Part shown: piece by piece, positions 34,399-42,477 of the stretch
Position numbering within the stretch: the first letter of the stretch is position 1
Layout: each line of letters starts with the position of its first letter
NCBI GenBank assembly: GCA_029058745.1
Contig: JAIDXM010000106.1
Coordinates: 1-64,000, forward strand
From: Muribaculaceae bacterium
Lineage (GTDB): Bacteria > Bacteroidota > Bacteroidia > Bacteroidales > Muribaculaceae
Reading direction: 5' to 3'
DNA length: 64,000 nucleotides
Position numbers and translations under genes: made by a program
The notes under the pieces: model-generated
What the model saw: the letters and a program-made list of their open reading frames with translations, nothing else
What the model was told of the DNA's origin: nothing
Database searches by the model: none

Positions 34399-34974
34399 AT
34401 GGAATGGAAGGATATGACGCCGGATGATTTGAGAAATGCCTGGCGAAAGAGTGCGGAAAGAATTCAATCTCCTTGCCCTTTAATGAATACATGCTGTGAT
34501 ATTGATGCGCTCATGTCACGGCAGACTTCACAGCAGCGTCTTGTAAGGAATTATCGTCGTTTCTCAATTATAAGTTGTCTGATGACATTTTCCAGTACAT
34601 TGTTTTATTATTCTGAGATTTTTCCTAAATCAGGACGTATTGTCGTGACATTATTGTTGATATTTTATTTTGGAATATGTTGCGGTATGGACTATTGGTT
34701 ATACAAGAAGACCTCGTCGATAAATATCTATGATATGTCGGTGGAAGCTGTTGCAACAATAGCGAATCTTTGTCGCAGACGTCATCAACAGTTTATGCTT
34801 GTCCTTATACCATATGCGGCTGTCTTGCTTGGAGTGTTCATTTACTTTCCGTTAAAAGAAGGTGAAGACGGATTATGGTATGGCGCTGTAGCCGGTGGGA
34901 TAGTTGGAGGTTGTATAGGTTTTCGGAAATATCTGGAGATTATGAGGGACTACCGGCATCTCTCGGATGAATGA
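34399..34974 (+). CDS. Small membrane protein, possible anti-sigma partner
   Basis: A 191-residue protein. Residues 1-60 are soluble and charged ('MEWKDMTPDDLRNAWRKSAERIQ'), followed by four hydrophobic segments in two hairpins (about 61-78, 84-105, 138-156 and 163-178). It has no catalytic motif I recognise. A soluble N-terminal arm before membrane helices, directly behind an ECF sigma gene, is a common anti-sigma layout in Bacteroidota, but that is inferred. Confidence 0.7.
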   Translation: MEWKDMTPDDLRNAWRKSAERIQSPCPLMNTCCDIDALMSRQTSQQRLVRNYRRFSIISCLMTFSSTLFYYSEIFPKSGRIVVTLLLIFYFGICCGMDYWLYKKTSSINIYDMSVEAVATIANLCRRRHQQFMLVLIPYAAVLLGVFIYFPLKEGEDGLWYGAVAGGIVGGCIGFRKYLEIMRDYRHLSDE

Positions 34975-35029
34975 GGCAATGGCAGAATCAGAAAATGAAT
35001 GGTCAGATTAAAGTCTATTTGTCGGTAAT

Positions 35030-35063
35030 ATCTAAAAATTCAGGCCGGTTAATCACCGGCCTG
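35030..35063 (-). terminator. Intrinsic terminator of the second sigma gene
   Basis: A perfect 9-bp stem (CAGGCCGGT 35041-35049, ACCGGCCTG 35055-35063) with a 5-nt loop, followed on the minus strand by AATTTTTAGA. It lies 33 nt after the stop of the minus-strand sigma gene. Confidence 0.8.
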
Positions 35064-35096
35064 TGTAACATATAAGAATATAATAGTTAAGTTAAA

Positions 35097-35603
35097 TCAT
35101 TGGTAGTCCTTGAGTTGTTCCCTCAGACGTTTGCGCGCGAAGAATATGCGGCTTTTTACTGTTCCGAGTGGAAGATTCATTTTCTCGGCAATTTCATTAT
35201 ATTTATAACCAGCTACATACATGTTGAATGGGATTCTATAATCATCCGAAAAACTTTCAAGAGCAGCTGATATTTCTTTAACGGCGACAGTGCCTTCCGG
35301 AGTTGAGAGGCCTGATTCCTGGGAAATGTTGAGATGGTAAAGATCTTCAGTCTGGTCGATGACCGTAGCTTTCCTAACAGTCTGACGATAATTGTTGATG
35401 AAGATATTACGCATTATTGTGAATATCCACCCTTTAAAGTTTACGTTGTCAACGTATTTCTCTTCATTATCAAGTGCTTTAAGGGTTGTGTCTTGCAATA
35501 AGTCGCGTGCTTCTTCTTTGTTGGTTGTCAATTGATATGCAAAGCTAAGGAGATTTCCTTGAAGCCCCAGGATTCTTTGTTTGAAAGTTTCGTTAGTTTT
35601 CAT
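35097..35603 (-). CDS. ECF-type RNA polymerase sigma factor (second of three)
   Basis: A 168-residue sigma factor. Region 2 is 'LLSFAYQLTTNKEEARDLLQDTTLKALDNEEKYVDNVNFKGWIFTIMRNIFINNYR'; region 4 is 'IPFNMYVAGYKYNEIAEKMNLPLGTVKSRIFFARKRLREQL'. It is the only one of the three on the minus strand and has its own terminator, so it forms a single-gene unit. It is well conserved in form with housekeeping-like ECF factors of Bacteroidales. No anti-sigma gene is next to it. Confidence 0.92.
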   Translation of the reverse strand: MKTNETFKQRILGLQGNLLSFAYQLTTNKEEARDLLQDTTLKALDNEEKYVDNVNFKGWIFTIMRNIFINNYRQTVRKATVIDQTEDLYHLNISQESGLSTPEGTVAVKEISAALESFSDDYRIPFNMYVAGYKYNEIAEKMNLPLGTVKSRIFFARKRLREQLKDYQ

Positions 35604-35876
35604 GTTGTTTATATTTGGTTGTTTTAATTAATACACGGATATAACATTGCACAGTACGAAAAAGTTTCCATAATTTGAAAAAATTTCTTTAAATACGGTT
35701 AAATAATTTAAAGATATAATGTTTAGGGTTATTATACAGCATGTGGAGGATGTCAATTTCCCTAAAAATATAGCCGCCGTCGATTGATAAAAGGAGAAAA
35801 AAACAGAAGAGGTGCAACCTGAGAGTGGAAAGCGCGTCAAAAGAATGAAAATACAAACCAAATCATATAACAAGGT

Positions 35877-36698
35877 ATGAAATTAAAATCTATTTTGATT
35901 GCAGGAATTATGGCAATAGTGTGCAATACATCCTGTACGACTATGGATCTTGAGCCAAGTGAATGGGATAAGAACGGCTTCAAGAGAGAGGTACGTCAAG
36001 CTATGCGAGAGGCGGTCAATTCCCCGGGTATAGACAATGGCAGCACATTGGTGGTGACAATGGAAGGTGACACGTTGTTGGCTCCAAAAGACAGTATTTC
36101 CCGCCTCGCTCCATCAAGAACCGTATATGTGGATATAGAATCTCCGTCTTTTCCAATGGGACGTGTCTCTGAGCAGAAGATGAAAATAATGATAATAGCG
36201 AGTGGAATAGGAATTGTGGCATTGATTGTGGCGCTTGTATTTCTTGGGATATTCGTGACAATCTGGCGACGTCAGTCGTTGCGCAACAAAGTGTTGAATG
36301 AGGCGATAGTTAATGGTTATGAGTTGCCGGAGTCGTATTTCACGGGCAGTCCCGCACATCCGTCCATCCAATATATTTCAAGAGAGCGAGAAGTTTGCAA
36401 GGACATTATGGAAGGGGATAGCGGAAATAATATAGACGATTCGGAAAAAGGATTCGAAACAGTGAATGAGGAATTTCGGGAAGGAATCCGGAAGAAGATT
36501 AAGGGAGTAATATCGATAGCTCCTGAAGATAATCTGCGCAACTTACGGAATGGTTTTATTCTTGCAGGTATAGGTCTTGTGTTTCTTTGGGGGTTGTCAA
36601 TAGGAGGCGCAGACGTGGCTGGCATCATTGCCGGCGGGTCGCTGATGATAATAGGTATGTCAAAAGTGCTTACCGTATATTTTTCGAAACGTTTGTAA
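35877..36698 (+). CDS. DUF6249-type membrane protein with lipoprotein-like leader
   Basis: A 273-residue protein. The leader 'MKLKSILIAGIMAIVCNTSC' could be a signal peptide ending at Cys20. A soluble region to about residue 100 is followed by a membrane helix (IMIIASGIGIVALIVALVFLGIFV), a basic/acidic stretch ('VLNEAIVNGYELPESYF'), and two more helices near the C-terminus. The central part resembles the DUF6249 family often found beside ECF sigma genes. The next sigma gene starts 13 bp downstream, so the two are co-expressed and this protein may regulate it. Confidence 0.75.
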   Translation: MKLKSILIAGIMAIVCNTSCTTMDLEPSEWDKNGFKREVRQAMREAVNSPGIDNGSTLVVTMEGDTLLAPKDSISRLAPSRTVYVDIESPSFPMGRVSEQKMKIMIIASGIGIVALIVALVFLGIFVTIWRRQSLRNKVLNEAIVNGYELPESYFTGSPAHPSIQYISREREVCKDIMEGDSGNNIDDSEKGFETVNEEFREGIRKKIKGVISIAPEDNLRNLRNGFILAGIGLVFLWGLSIGGADVAGIIAGGSLMIIGMSKVLTVYFSKRL

Positions 36699-36711
36699 CG
36701 AACTTATCAAG

Positions 36712-37260
36712 ATGCTGACCAAAATCCAGGAGCTTGCCCTAATTGCCCGATGCATAGCCGGAGATGACCGCAATGCATATGGACATCTGGTCAAAGCATA
36801 CGCCGATGATATCCGGCGTATGCTTGACCGGTTGACATCGGGAGACTCCGCACTTGTTGACGACCTTGCTCAGGAGACATTTGTGAAAGGGTATCTTTCG
36901 CTCCGGTCGTTCAAGGGTGTATCAAGATTTCGGACGTGGCTCTTCAGAATCGCCTATAATGAATTCGTAAACCATACCCGGTGTTCACGAAGGATTATGG
37001 AGGTAGGTATCGACAGTGTCGAGCAAGTCTGTGAGGATGCCGATGAAGATGAGTCTATAATTGACTCAGACATGCTTGCAGAGGCTATAGACAAATTATC
37101 TCCGACAATGAAGGCGGTGATTCAATTGTATTATTACGAGGGTTTTACAGTTGCCAGAATCAGTACGATACTCCAAATGCCACAAGGGACAGTGAAGTCA
37201 TATCTGCACAGGGCTCGGACAAAACTTGCGTTAACGCTTGAAAAGTATGAAAATTGTTGA
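36712..37260 (+). CDS. ECF-type RNA polymerase sigma factor (third of three)
   Basis: A 182-residue sigma factor. Region 2 includes 'YGHLVKAYADDIRRMLDRLTSGDSALVDDLAQETFVKGYLSLRSFKGVSRFRTWLFRIAYNEF', and region 4 is 'MKAVIQLYYYEGFTVARISTILQMPQGTVKSYLHRARTKL'. It lies between two small membrane-protein genes in a tight three-gene unit (gaps of 13 and 25 bp). Its target regulon is not visible in this window. Confidence 0.92.
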   Translation: MLTKIQELALIARCIAGDDRNAYGHLVKAYADDIRRMLDRLTSGDSALVDDLAQETFVKGYLSLRSFKGVSRFRTWLFRIAYNEFVNHTRCSRRIMEVGIDSVEQVCEDADEDESIIDSDMLAEAIDKLSPTMKAVIQLYYYEGFTVARISTILQMPQGTVKSYLHRARTKLALTLEKYENC

Positions 37261-37285
37261 CATCAGATATAAAGATAGTTGAGAA

Positions 37286-37609
37286 ATGGGGAAAAAAGAG
37301 AAAGACATAGACAATCGCATACGACGAATGATAAGGGAAAATTCTCCGGAGCCATCCAGAAATCCTTGGCTTGAGAGAAAAGTCCTGAACCGTCTACCAC
37401 CGTCGATTCGTCCGGTTTTCGGATTGCCGGAAATAGTAGGTATGGGAATTGTGATTGTAGCAATCATTTTAATGATAAATAGCGAGATACAAAAATTGTA
37501 TAACTGGGATAGTGTTGTCGAATTTGACTATTCTGTGCTTGTCTGCTGTCTGTTGTCGGGATTGTCTGTTGCGACATATGCTGTCTTGACAATGCTCAAG
37601 AAATGTTAG
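37286..37609 (+). CDS. Small membrane protein behind the third sigma gene
   Basis: A 107-residue protein: a basic soluble N-terminus (1-50, 'NRIRRMIRENSPEPSRNPWLERKVLNRLP') and two membrane helices (about 53-69 and 83-103). The short cytoplasmic arm with a helix pair, directly downstream of a sigma gene, fits a small anti-sigma-like protein. I see no family motif that proves it. Confidence 0.7.
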   Translation: MGKKEKDIDNRIRRMIRENSPEPSRNPWLERKVLNRLPPSIRPVFGLPEIVGMGIVIVAIILMINSEIQKLYNWDSVVEFDYSVLVCCLLSGLSVATYAVLTMLKKC

Positions 37610-37678
37610 GGAGATATTTACAGCGTATATCGCGATAAAATATTGAACAATCACATCAGGATAAATAAAAAAATTCCG

Positions 37679-37686
37679 TAAATTTG
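37679..37686 (+). promoter_or_regulatory. -7 box of the DEAD-box helicase gene
   Basis: TAAATTTG, an exact TAnnTTTG match, 57 nt upstream of the start codon. No TTG is seen at the usual -33 spacing. Confidence 0.5.
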
Positions 37687-37742
37687 CAGTTTAGATTGAG
37701 AGTGTATAAACAACAGACGCACTCTATAAACAAAAAGAGACG

Positions 37743-39020
37743 ATGAAATTTGATGAAATCCTGACAAATGATGACCTGCTGGATGCATTATATGACATGC
37801 ATTTCGATGAATGTACCCCGATTCAGGAACTGGCTATCCCCCCTGTCCTTGAGGGGCATGACCTGCTTGCGGTGGCACAGACCGGCACCGGCAAGACCGC
37901 CGCATATCTGCTTCCTGTGATAGAACGACTTGTCAACGACAATTACCCGCAAGAAAATGTGAACTGCGTGGTTATGGCGCCGACACGTGAGCTTGCCCAA
38001 CAGATTGACAGACAGATGCAGGGTTTCTCATATTTTATGCCTGTAAGCAGTATGGCTATATATGGCGGGACAGATGGCCACACTTATGAACAGCAAAGAC
38101 GGGGACTCAAGATGGGGGCGGACGTTGTAATCGCTACCCCCGGACGTCTTCTCGCACATTTGAGCATGGGTTACGTTGATTTGTCGAAGGTCTCTTTTTT
38201 TATACTTGATGAGGCCGACAGGATGCTCGACATGGGATTTATAGATGACATCATGCAGATTGTCGGTCATCTTCCCAAAGAGAGACAGACATTACTTTTT
38301 TCAGCGACAATGCCTCCAAAAATCCAGCAGCTTGCCGGCAACATCCTCAGGAATCCTGTGGTGGTAAAGATTGCCGTTTCGAAGCCTGCGGAGAAAATCC
38401 GACAGGCGGCCTATGTATGTTATGAACCTCAGAAGTTGCCTATTCTACAGAAAATTTTTGCGGAGACTCCACCACAGAGAGTTGTCGTATTCTCATCGTC
38501 GAAGCAGAAGGTAAAGGAACTTGCCAGGACGTTGAGGCGGCTTAATATAAAGGTGGGGGAGATGCATTCCGACCTTGAACAGGATGAACGGGAAGAGGTG
38601 ATGCTGAAATTCAAGGCAGGGAGGATAAATGTTGTGGTTGCCACAGATATAATCTCGAGAGGCATTGATATCGACAACATTGACACTGTAATAAACTATG
38701 ATGTGCCTCGCGAAGGGGAGGATTATGTTCACCGCATCGGAAGAACCGCGAGGGCGGATAAAGACGGAAGTGCCTACACATTCATAAGTGACAAGGAGAG
38801 ATCGAGGTTCAAGGCTATTGAGCGTCTTCTTGGAAAAGACGTGGAAAAACTGCCGGTTCCGGCTGAATTGGGAGCTGTCCCTGATTATGGAGGAGATGAT
38901 GCAATAAGACGACGGAGATATGGCAAGCCGAAGGGAAACGGCACACGTCAACGCGGACGCCGTAATGGCGGACGCAAAAAGAATGGAGAAAAGCGGCCAT
39001 CCGAGAAGTATAAAAAGTGA
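37743..39020 (+). CDS. DEAD-box ATP-dependent RNA helicase
   Basis: A 425-residue RhlE-like RNA helicase. Motifs in order: Q motif 'CTPIQ', Walker A AQTGTGKT (45-52), 'PTRELAQQ', DEAD at 156-159 (LDEADRML), 'FSATMP', and in the second RecA domain 'TDIISRGIDI' and 'HRIGRTAR'. The last 40 residues are a Gly/Arg/Lys-rich tail ('RRRRYGKPKGNGTRQRGRRNGG') that likely adds non-specific RNA binding. Such helicases act in ribosome assembly, cold adaptation or RNA decay. It is monocistronic and ends at a very long hairpin. Confidence 0.95.
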   Translation: MKFDEILTNDDLLDALYDMHFDECTPIQELAIPPVLEGHDLLAVAQTGTGKTAAYLLPVIERLVNDNYPQENVNCVVMAPTRELAQQIDRQMQGFSYFMPVSSMAIYGGTDGHTYEQQRRGLKMGADVVIATPGRLLAHLSMGYVDLSKVSFFILDEADRMLDMGFIDDIMQIVGHLPKERQTLLFSATMPPKIQQLAGNILRNPVVVKIAVSKPAEKIRQAAYVCYEPQKLPILQKIFAETPPQRVVVFSSSKQKVKELARTLRRLNIKVGEMHSDLEQDEREEVMLKFKAGRINVVVATDIISRGIDIDNIDTVINYDVPREGEDYVHRIGRTARADKDGSAYTFISDKERSRFKAIERLLGKDVEKLPVPAELGAVPDYGGDDAIRRRRYGKPKGNGTRQRGRRNGGRKKNGEKRPSEKYKK

Positions 39021-39023
39021 GAC

Positions 39024-39091
39024 AGATTACAGTACGGGACATCCCCCCCATATGCGAACGCATATGGGGGGGATGTCCCGTACTGTAATCT
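39024..39091. terminator. 32-bp perfect hairpin between convergent helicase and BASS genes
   Basis: Arms 39024-39055 and 39060-39091 are exact complements (32 bp, 4-nt GAAC loop). The stem includes GTACGGGACATCCCCCCCAT. It begins 4 nt after the helicase stop, and its far end overlaps the stop codon of the BASS gene. No U-tract follows on either strand, so it is not a textbook intrinsic terminator. Confidence 0.8.
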
Positions 39092-40025
39092 AACTTGGTT
39101 TTGTGGTATTCAATCCTCGGGAGGCTCGTTCGTGGCGCATCAGTTGCCAGGAATTGATGGAGTTTTGCCATGCCACATATGCGGCAGGCGCCAGGGAAGC
39201 CAGAGGATTCAGATAGGCCAATGCAAGCCATACGGCGAGGACTGTGTTTTTTTGTCCGAGAGCTTGTCCTCCAGAAACCTTGTCTCCGAAACGACCTCCG
39301 ATGATTCTTCCGATTTTGAACTGTGCCAAACAGGCTATCAGCGCAGCCAGAGCGAGAAGAATCATCGTTTTAGTGGAAGCGGGACTCCAGTTCTTTATAG
39401 CAAAGCTGACGCAACTTCCCACCACAATAAAAAGAGAAACAGCCCATAGATAGAATGACAATTGCTGCAATCCAACTATCTTGGAGTGGAGAGCGGGCAT
39501 GCTGTATCTAAGGGCGAGTGCCAGGGCGAGGGGCATAAGAATCAGAGGAAACACTTGCAGGAGTATGATCTTGAACGATTGCATGAATGTCATCTCGGTA
39601 TGCTCACCTATAGCCGCGAATACAAGCGGCCCTGCAATTGCAATTATGCAATTGCATAACAGGCTGTAGGTCGCCACTTTTGAAATGCTGCCCCCCAGCA
39701 TCCCTGTGATTACAGGGGCTGCCGTTGCAGTGGGGATGAAGAAACATATGAAGAAACCTTCAGCGAGGGTCCGGTTCCAGAAGAAGGTCAGTCCATATGC
39801 TGTTGCTGATAGAACCATCTGAGAGGTAAGTAATACAATCTCAAACCGATTCGGCTTGAAGTCGGATATCTTCAGCTTGCAGTATGTAATGAATAGCATC
39901 GCGAAGATGAGGTAAGGGGAGAGAAATGTGAGATAGCCCATCCATTGATAGAATATGGCACCCCCGGCCATGGCCATCGGAAGCATCAACGTTTTTATAC
40001 GGGATCGTTTTAAGGCCAGACGCAT
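39090..40025 (-). CDS. BASS family (bile acid:sodium symporter-like) transporter
   Basis: A 311-residue membrane protein with about nine to ten helices. Family features include 'FFIPTATAAPVITGMLGGSISKVATYSLLCN', the crossover region of the fold, and 'GGQALGQKNTVLAVWLALAYLNPLASLAPAAYVAWQN' near the C-terminus. BASS members move organic anions with sodium; the substrate cannot be told from sequence. It is the last gene of a minus-strand unit, 11 bp after mtnN. Confidence 0.85.
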   Translation of the reverse strand: MRLALKRSRIKTLMLPMAMAGGAIFYQWMGYLTFLSPYLIFAMLFITYCKLKISDFKPNRFEIVLLTSQMVLSATAYGLTFFWNRTLAEGFFICFFIPTATAAPVITGMLGGSISKVATYSLLCNCIIAIAGPLVFAAIGEHTEMTFMQSFKIILLQVFPLILMPLALALALRYSMPALHSKIVGLQQLSFYLWAVSLFIVVGSCVSFAIKNWSPASTKTMILLALAALIACLAQFKIGRIIGGRFGDKVSGGQALGQKNTVLAVWLALAYLNPLASLAPAAYVAWQNSINSWQLMRHERASRGLNTTKPS

Positions 40026-40036
40026 ATTTCTGATTA

Positions 40037-40711
40037 TTAAAGATTGTCAATCAGTTTTCTGACGGCCATAAAAGTCTTTCCGGGGGCTTCTGTCCAGAAG
40101 TTTTGATATTGCGAGACGTTTTCTCCCTCACCGGGCGTATCGCTCACCACTCTGATTATAGCGAACGGGATTCCTTGAGAAATGCATGTCTGTGCGATTG
40201 AGGCAGATTCCATGTCAACGGCAGACACATCCGGAAACTTTGACCGAATAAAAGCAATCTCTTCAGGGGTTGATACAAATTTGTCGCCACTGCATATGAG
40301 ACCATAGGCGGTGGTGTGGTCAAGAATCCTTTTGGCAAGCCCCACGACATTTTCATCCGGAAGCAGGCAGACCGGAAATCCGTCGGCCGCGCCATACTGA
40401 GTCCCCGGACCGCACCATACATCATGATATGCCACAGAATTTGCCACCAGTAAGGTTCCGATTGGCAATCCGGCGCCCCCTGCCACACCCGAATTGATAA
40501 TGAGGTCAGGAGCGACAGCCTTTATGATTCGATAGGCATTTAGTGCGGAGTTTACTTTTCCAATGCCACATTTAGCCAGAAAAATCTCATGTTCCTTAGT
40601 TTTTCCATAGTAGAAACGGATTCCTTCGCATTCCATCTCGACAGGAGAATCGAGAAGAGAAGCAAGAAGAGCCATCTCTTTGTCCATGGCTGCAAGAATT
40701 GCTATTTTCAT
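40037..40711 (-). CDS. mtnN: 5'-methylthioadenosine/S-adenosylhomocysteine nucleosidase
   Basis: A 224-residue nucleosidase that splits adenine from methylthioadenosine and S-adenosylhomocysteine, for methionine salvage and autoinducer-2 formation. Catalytic residues align with the E. coli enzyme: Glu12 (MDKEMALL), Met167-Glu168 (DMESASIAQ) and Asp191 (VVSDTPGEG). Also seen is 'INSGVAGG'. Length is normal. It lies 44 bp after dus on the same strand. Confidence 0.94.
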   Translation of the reverse strand: MKIAILAAMDKEMALLASLLDSPVEMECEGIRFYYGKTKEHEIFLAKCGIGKVNSALNAYRIIKAVAPDLIINSGVAGGAGLPIGTLLVANSVAYHDVWCGPGTQYGAADGFPVCLLPDENVVGLAKRILDHTTAYGLICSGDKFVSTPEEIAFIRSKFPDVSAVDMESASIAQTCISQGIPFAIIRVVSDTPGEGENVSQYQNFWTEAPGKTFMAVRKLIDNL

Positions 40712-40755
40712 AGTTTCTGTATTATGTAATATATGGTTGTCAAATAGGATTGCAT

Positions 40756-41676
40756 TTATGAGATTGAGGCCACCGCAGAATGATACTTTGCGATATTGAC
40801 AGCTTTTTTTATTGCTTTCCAGGGTTTTCTGCCAATTTCTTCTTCAGCGTATTCCCAGAAAGGTTTTATTTTAGAAATAATCTGGCTGTCACCACATAAC
40901 TCATTGGAATAGTGTTCAAGAAGCTGGTTATGGAAGAATAGCATGGTTTCTATTCTTTTAGATTTATCCCATTCAGTTCCTTCACAAAATTCAGCCACAA
41001 GGGAAGGCCGTGCAAGCAATCCTCGTCCAATCATAACTCCGTTTATCCCATTAAACTTTTCGCAGACATCCGCAATATTTTCCGGAGTCTTTATCTCTCC
41101 GTTGAAAACCACCGGATTCGCACTCTCATTGAGAATTGCGTAAAAACGGTCGAGATATAAATCACCGGAATATTGTTGCCGAGCAACTCTTGGATGGACT
41201 GCGATGTGGTCGAGTCTTACACGATTGAGGAATGGAATGAGGATTTTCCATTCGTCAGGGTCAGAGAGACCAAGTCTCATTTTCAAAGAGAACCTGATAT
41301 CCGGGTTTTCTTTTACCACCTGTTCAACTGCCTCTCCGAGCTCAGGGCGAGCCACTGTGGCCGCACCTCTGCCATGTCCTGTCTGGAGAGGGAAAGGACA
41401 CCCCATGTTCAGGTTGATTTCGGAAGCCCCATTGGCTTTCATGAGTTCCATGAGTGTTTTCAATTCCTCTTTGTCGCGAAATATAATTTGAGGGATTGTG
41501 TGGGAATCCGAATTGAGTGGGGATGAGAAATCTCTGATGTCGCGGGGGCGTAGCTTGCCATGCTCAAGACGGATGAATGGAGTGTAATAATCGGATAGAT
41601 TGCCGTAAGACTCACGATGGAAGTGTCGATACGGGGCATCAGTGTGTCCCTGCACCGGAGCGAAATGAAAAACCAT
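40756..41676 (-). CDS. dus: tRNA-dihydrouridine synthase
   Basis: A 306-residue FMN enzyme reducing uridines in tRNA D-loops. The start at 41676 (MVFHFAPVQGHTDAPYRH) is preferred to the ATG at 41721, which lies inside the end of the upstream gene. Motifs: the catalytic Cys93 in NMGCPFP, 'SLKMRLG', 'HPRVARQQYSG' (HxR at the FMN site) and 'VFNGEIKTPEN...GVMIGRGLLARP'. Length is normal. It sits in a minus-strand unit with a DUF486 protein, mtnN and the BASS transporter. Confidence 0.94.
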   Translation of the reverse strand: MVFHFAPVQGHTDAPYRHFHRESYGNLSDYYTPFIRLEHGKLRPRDIRDFSSPLNSDSHTIPQIIFRDKEELKTLMELMKANGASEINLNMGCPFPLQTGHGRGAATVARPELGEAVEQVVKENPDIRFSLKMRLGLSDPDEWKILIPFLNRVRLDHIAVHPRVARQQYSGDLYLDRFYAILNESANPVVFNGEIKTPENIADVCEKFNGINGVMIGRGLLARPSLVAEFCEGTEWDKSKRIETMLFFHNQLLEHYSNELCGDSQIISKIKPFWEYAEEEIGRKPWKAIKKAVNIAKYHSAVASIS

Positions 41677-41683
41677 ATGAAGT

Positions 41684-42061
41684 TTAGTTTTTAGGAATGA
41701 ATGTGAAACAAACTGCGCCAACCAGACAGATAAACGCCGCGAGATGGTTCCAGTGAAGTTTTTCTCCAGAGAAAAAGAACATGGCCAGAACCGTGAAAAC
41801 GGTGAGGGAATTAACTTCCTGTATGATTTTCAACTGAAAAAGAGAAAACGGGCCACCATTCCCTTGGAAGCCGATTTTATTAGCTGGAATCATGAAGCAA
41901 TACTCCAGGAGCGCGATTCCCCAAGAAAGAAGAATCACGGCGAACAGAGGCCAGCTTTTTATTATTCCCGTATTCTGCAATTTAAGATGTCCGTACCAGG
42001 CAAATGTCATGAATACATTGGAAATAACGAGAAGGATGATTGTTGCAACAGATGTTTTCAT
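41684..42061 (-). CDS. DUF486 (DMT-like) small membrane protein
   Basis: A 125-residue protein with four membrane helices: 'TIILLVISNVFMTFAWYGHLK', 'LFAVILLSWGIALLEYCFMIPANKIG', 'VNSLTVFTVLAMFFF' and 'LAAFICLVGAVCFTF'. The FAWYGHL and EYCFMIPANRxG-like motifs are typical of DUF486, a small relative of drug/metabolite transporters. Its substrate is unknown. It is the first gene of the unit with dus; a -7 box lies at 42203-42210. Confidence 0.87.
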   Translation of the reverse strand: MKTSVATIILLVISNVFMTFAWYGHLKLQNTGIIKSWPLFAVILLSWGIALLEYCFMIPANKIGFQGNGGPFSLFQLKIIQEVNSLTVFTVLAMFFFSGEKLHWNHLAAFICLVGAVCFTFIPKN

Positions 42062-42202
42062 ATTATTATAACAAAGAATGTTTTCATTTTGCCATCCTGA
42101 GATTGTCCAAAATTCGATTATGTCTCTTGAATCATTATAGGCATTATTTCGTTTTGGTCAAGGGTGGGATTGACAAAAGCAGACACATTCTTAAACAAGA
42201 TG

Positions 42203-42210
42203 CAAAATTA
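42203..42210 (-). promoter_or_regulatory. -7 box for the DUF486-dus-mtnN-BASS unit
   Basis: CAAAATTA on the plus strand reads TAATTTTG on the minus strand, an exact -7 match about 142 nt before the DUF486 start. The -33 box is not clear. Confidence 0.5.
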
Positions 42211-42358
42211 CTCAAAAAATGTTTCAAATTTCTCATATGGTTGAAAAACCTTTACAACTGATACGCTTTCTTTACCACGGGGCTTATGTTATCCAGGCGA
42301 AGAAAAGTGCATATAAGTCTGATTATACGGAATAAATGCAGATTAAACCATTAGTGTA

Positions 42359-42389
42359 TTGGGAATAATCGCAAATTTGCGTAATTTTG
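42359..42389 (+). promoter_or_regulatory. Promoter with internal palindrome before the flavodiiron gene
   Basis: TTG at 42359-42361, 20 nt, then TAATTTTG at 42382-42389 give a full Bacteroidota promoter. The spacer holds a 12-bp perfect palindrome CGCAAATTTGCG (42370-42381) ending exactly at the -7 box, a good position for a repressor operator. The leader would be about 80 nt. Confidence 0.7.
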
Positions 42390-42477
42390 CAGAATGAAGA
42401 GACATCTTTCTGATTAGATTGTCAGATTGGATTTTTATCCCTAATCTGACATGATGTTTTAATATAAGAAAAAAGAG

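Larger units (their letters stand above)
42062..42477. other. Divergent control region of DUF486 and flavodiiron genes
   Basis: A 416-bp AT-rich gap with no gene. It contains the minus-strand -7 box TAATTTTG at 42203-42210 and the plus-strand promoter with an internal palindrome at 42359-42389. Nothing else stands out. Confidence 0.6.
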
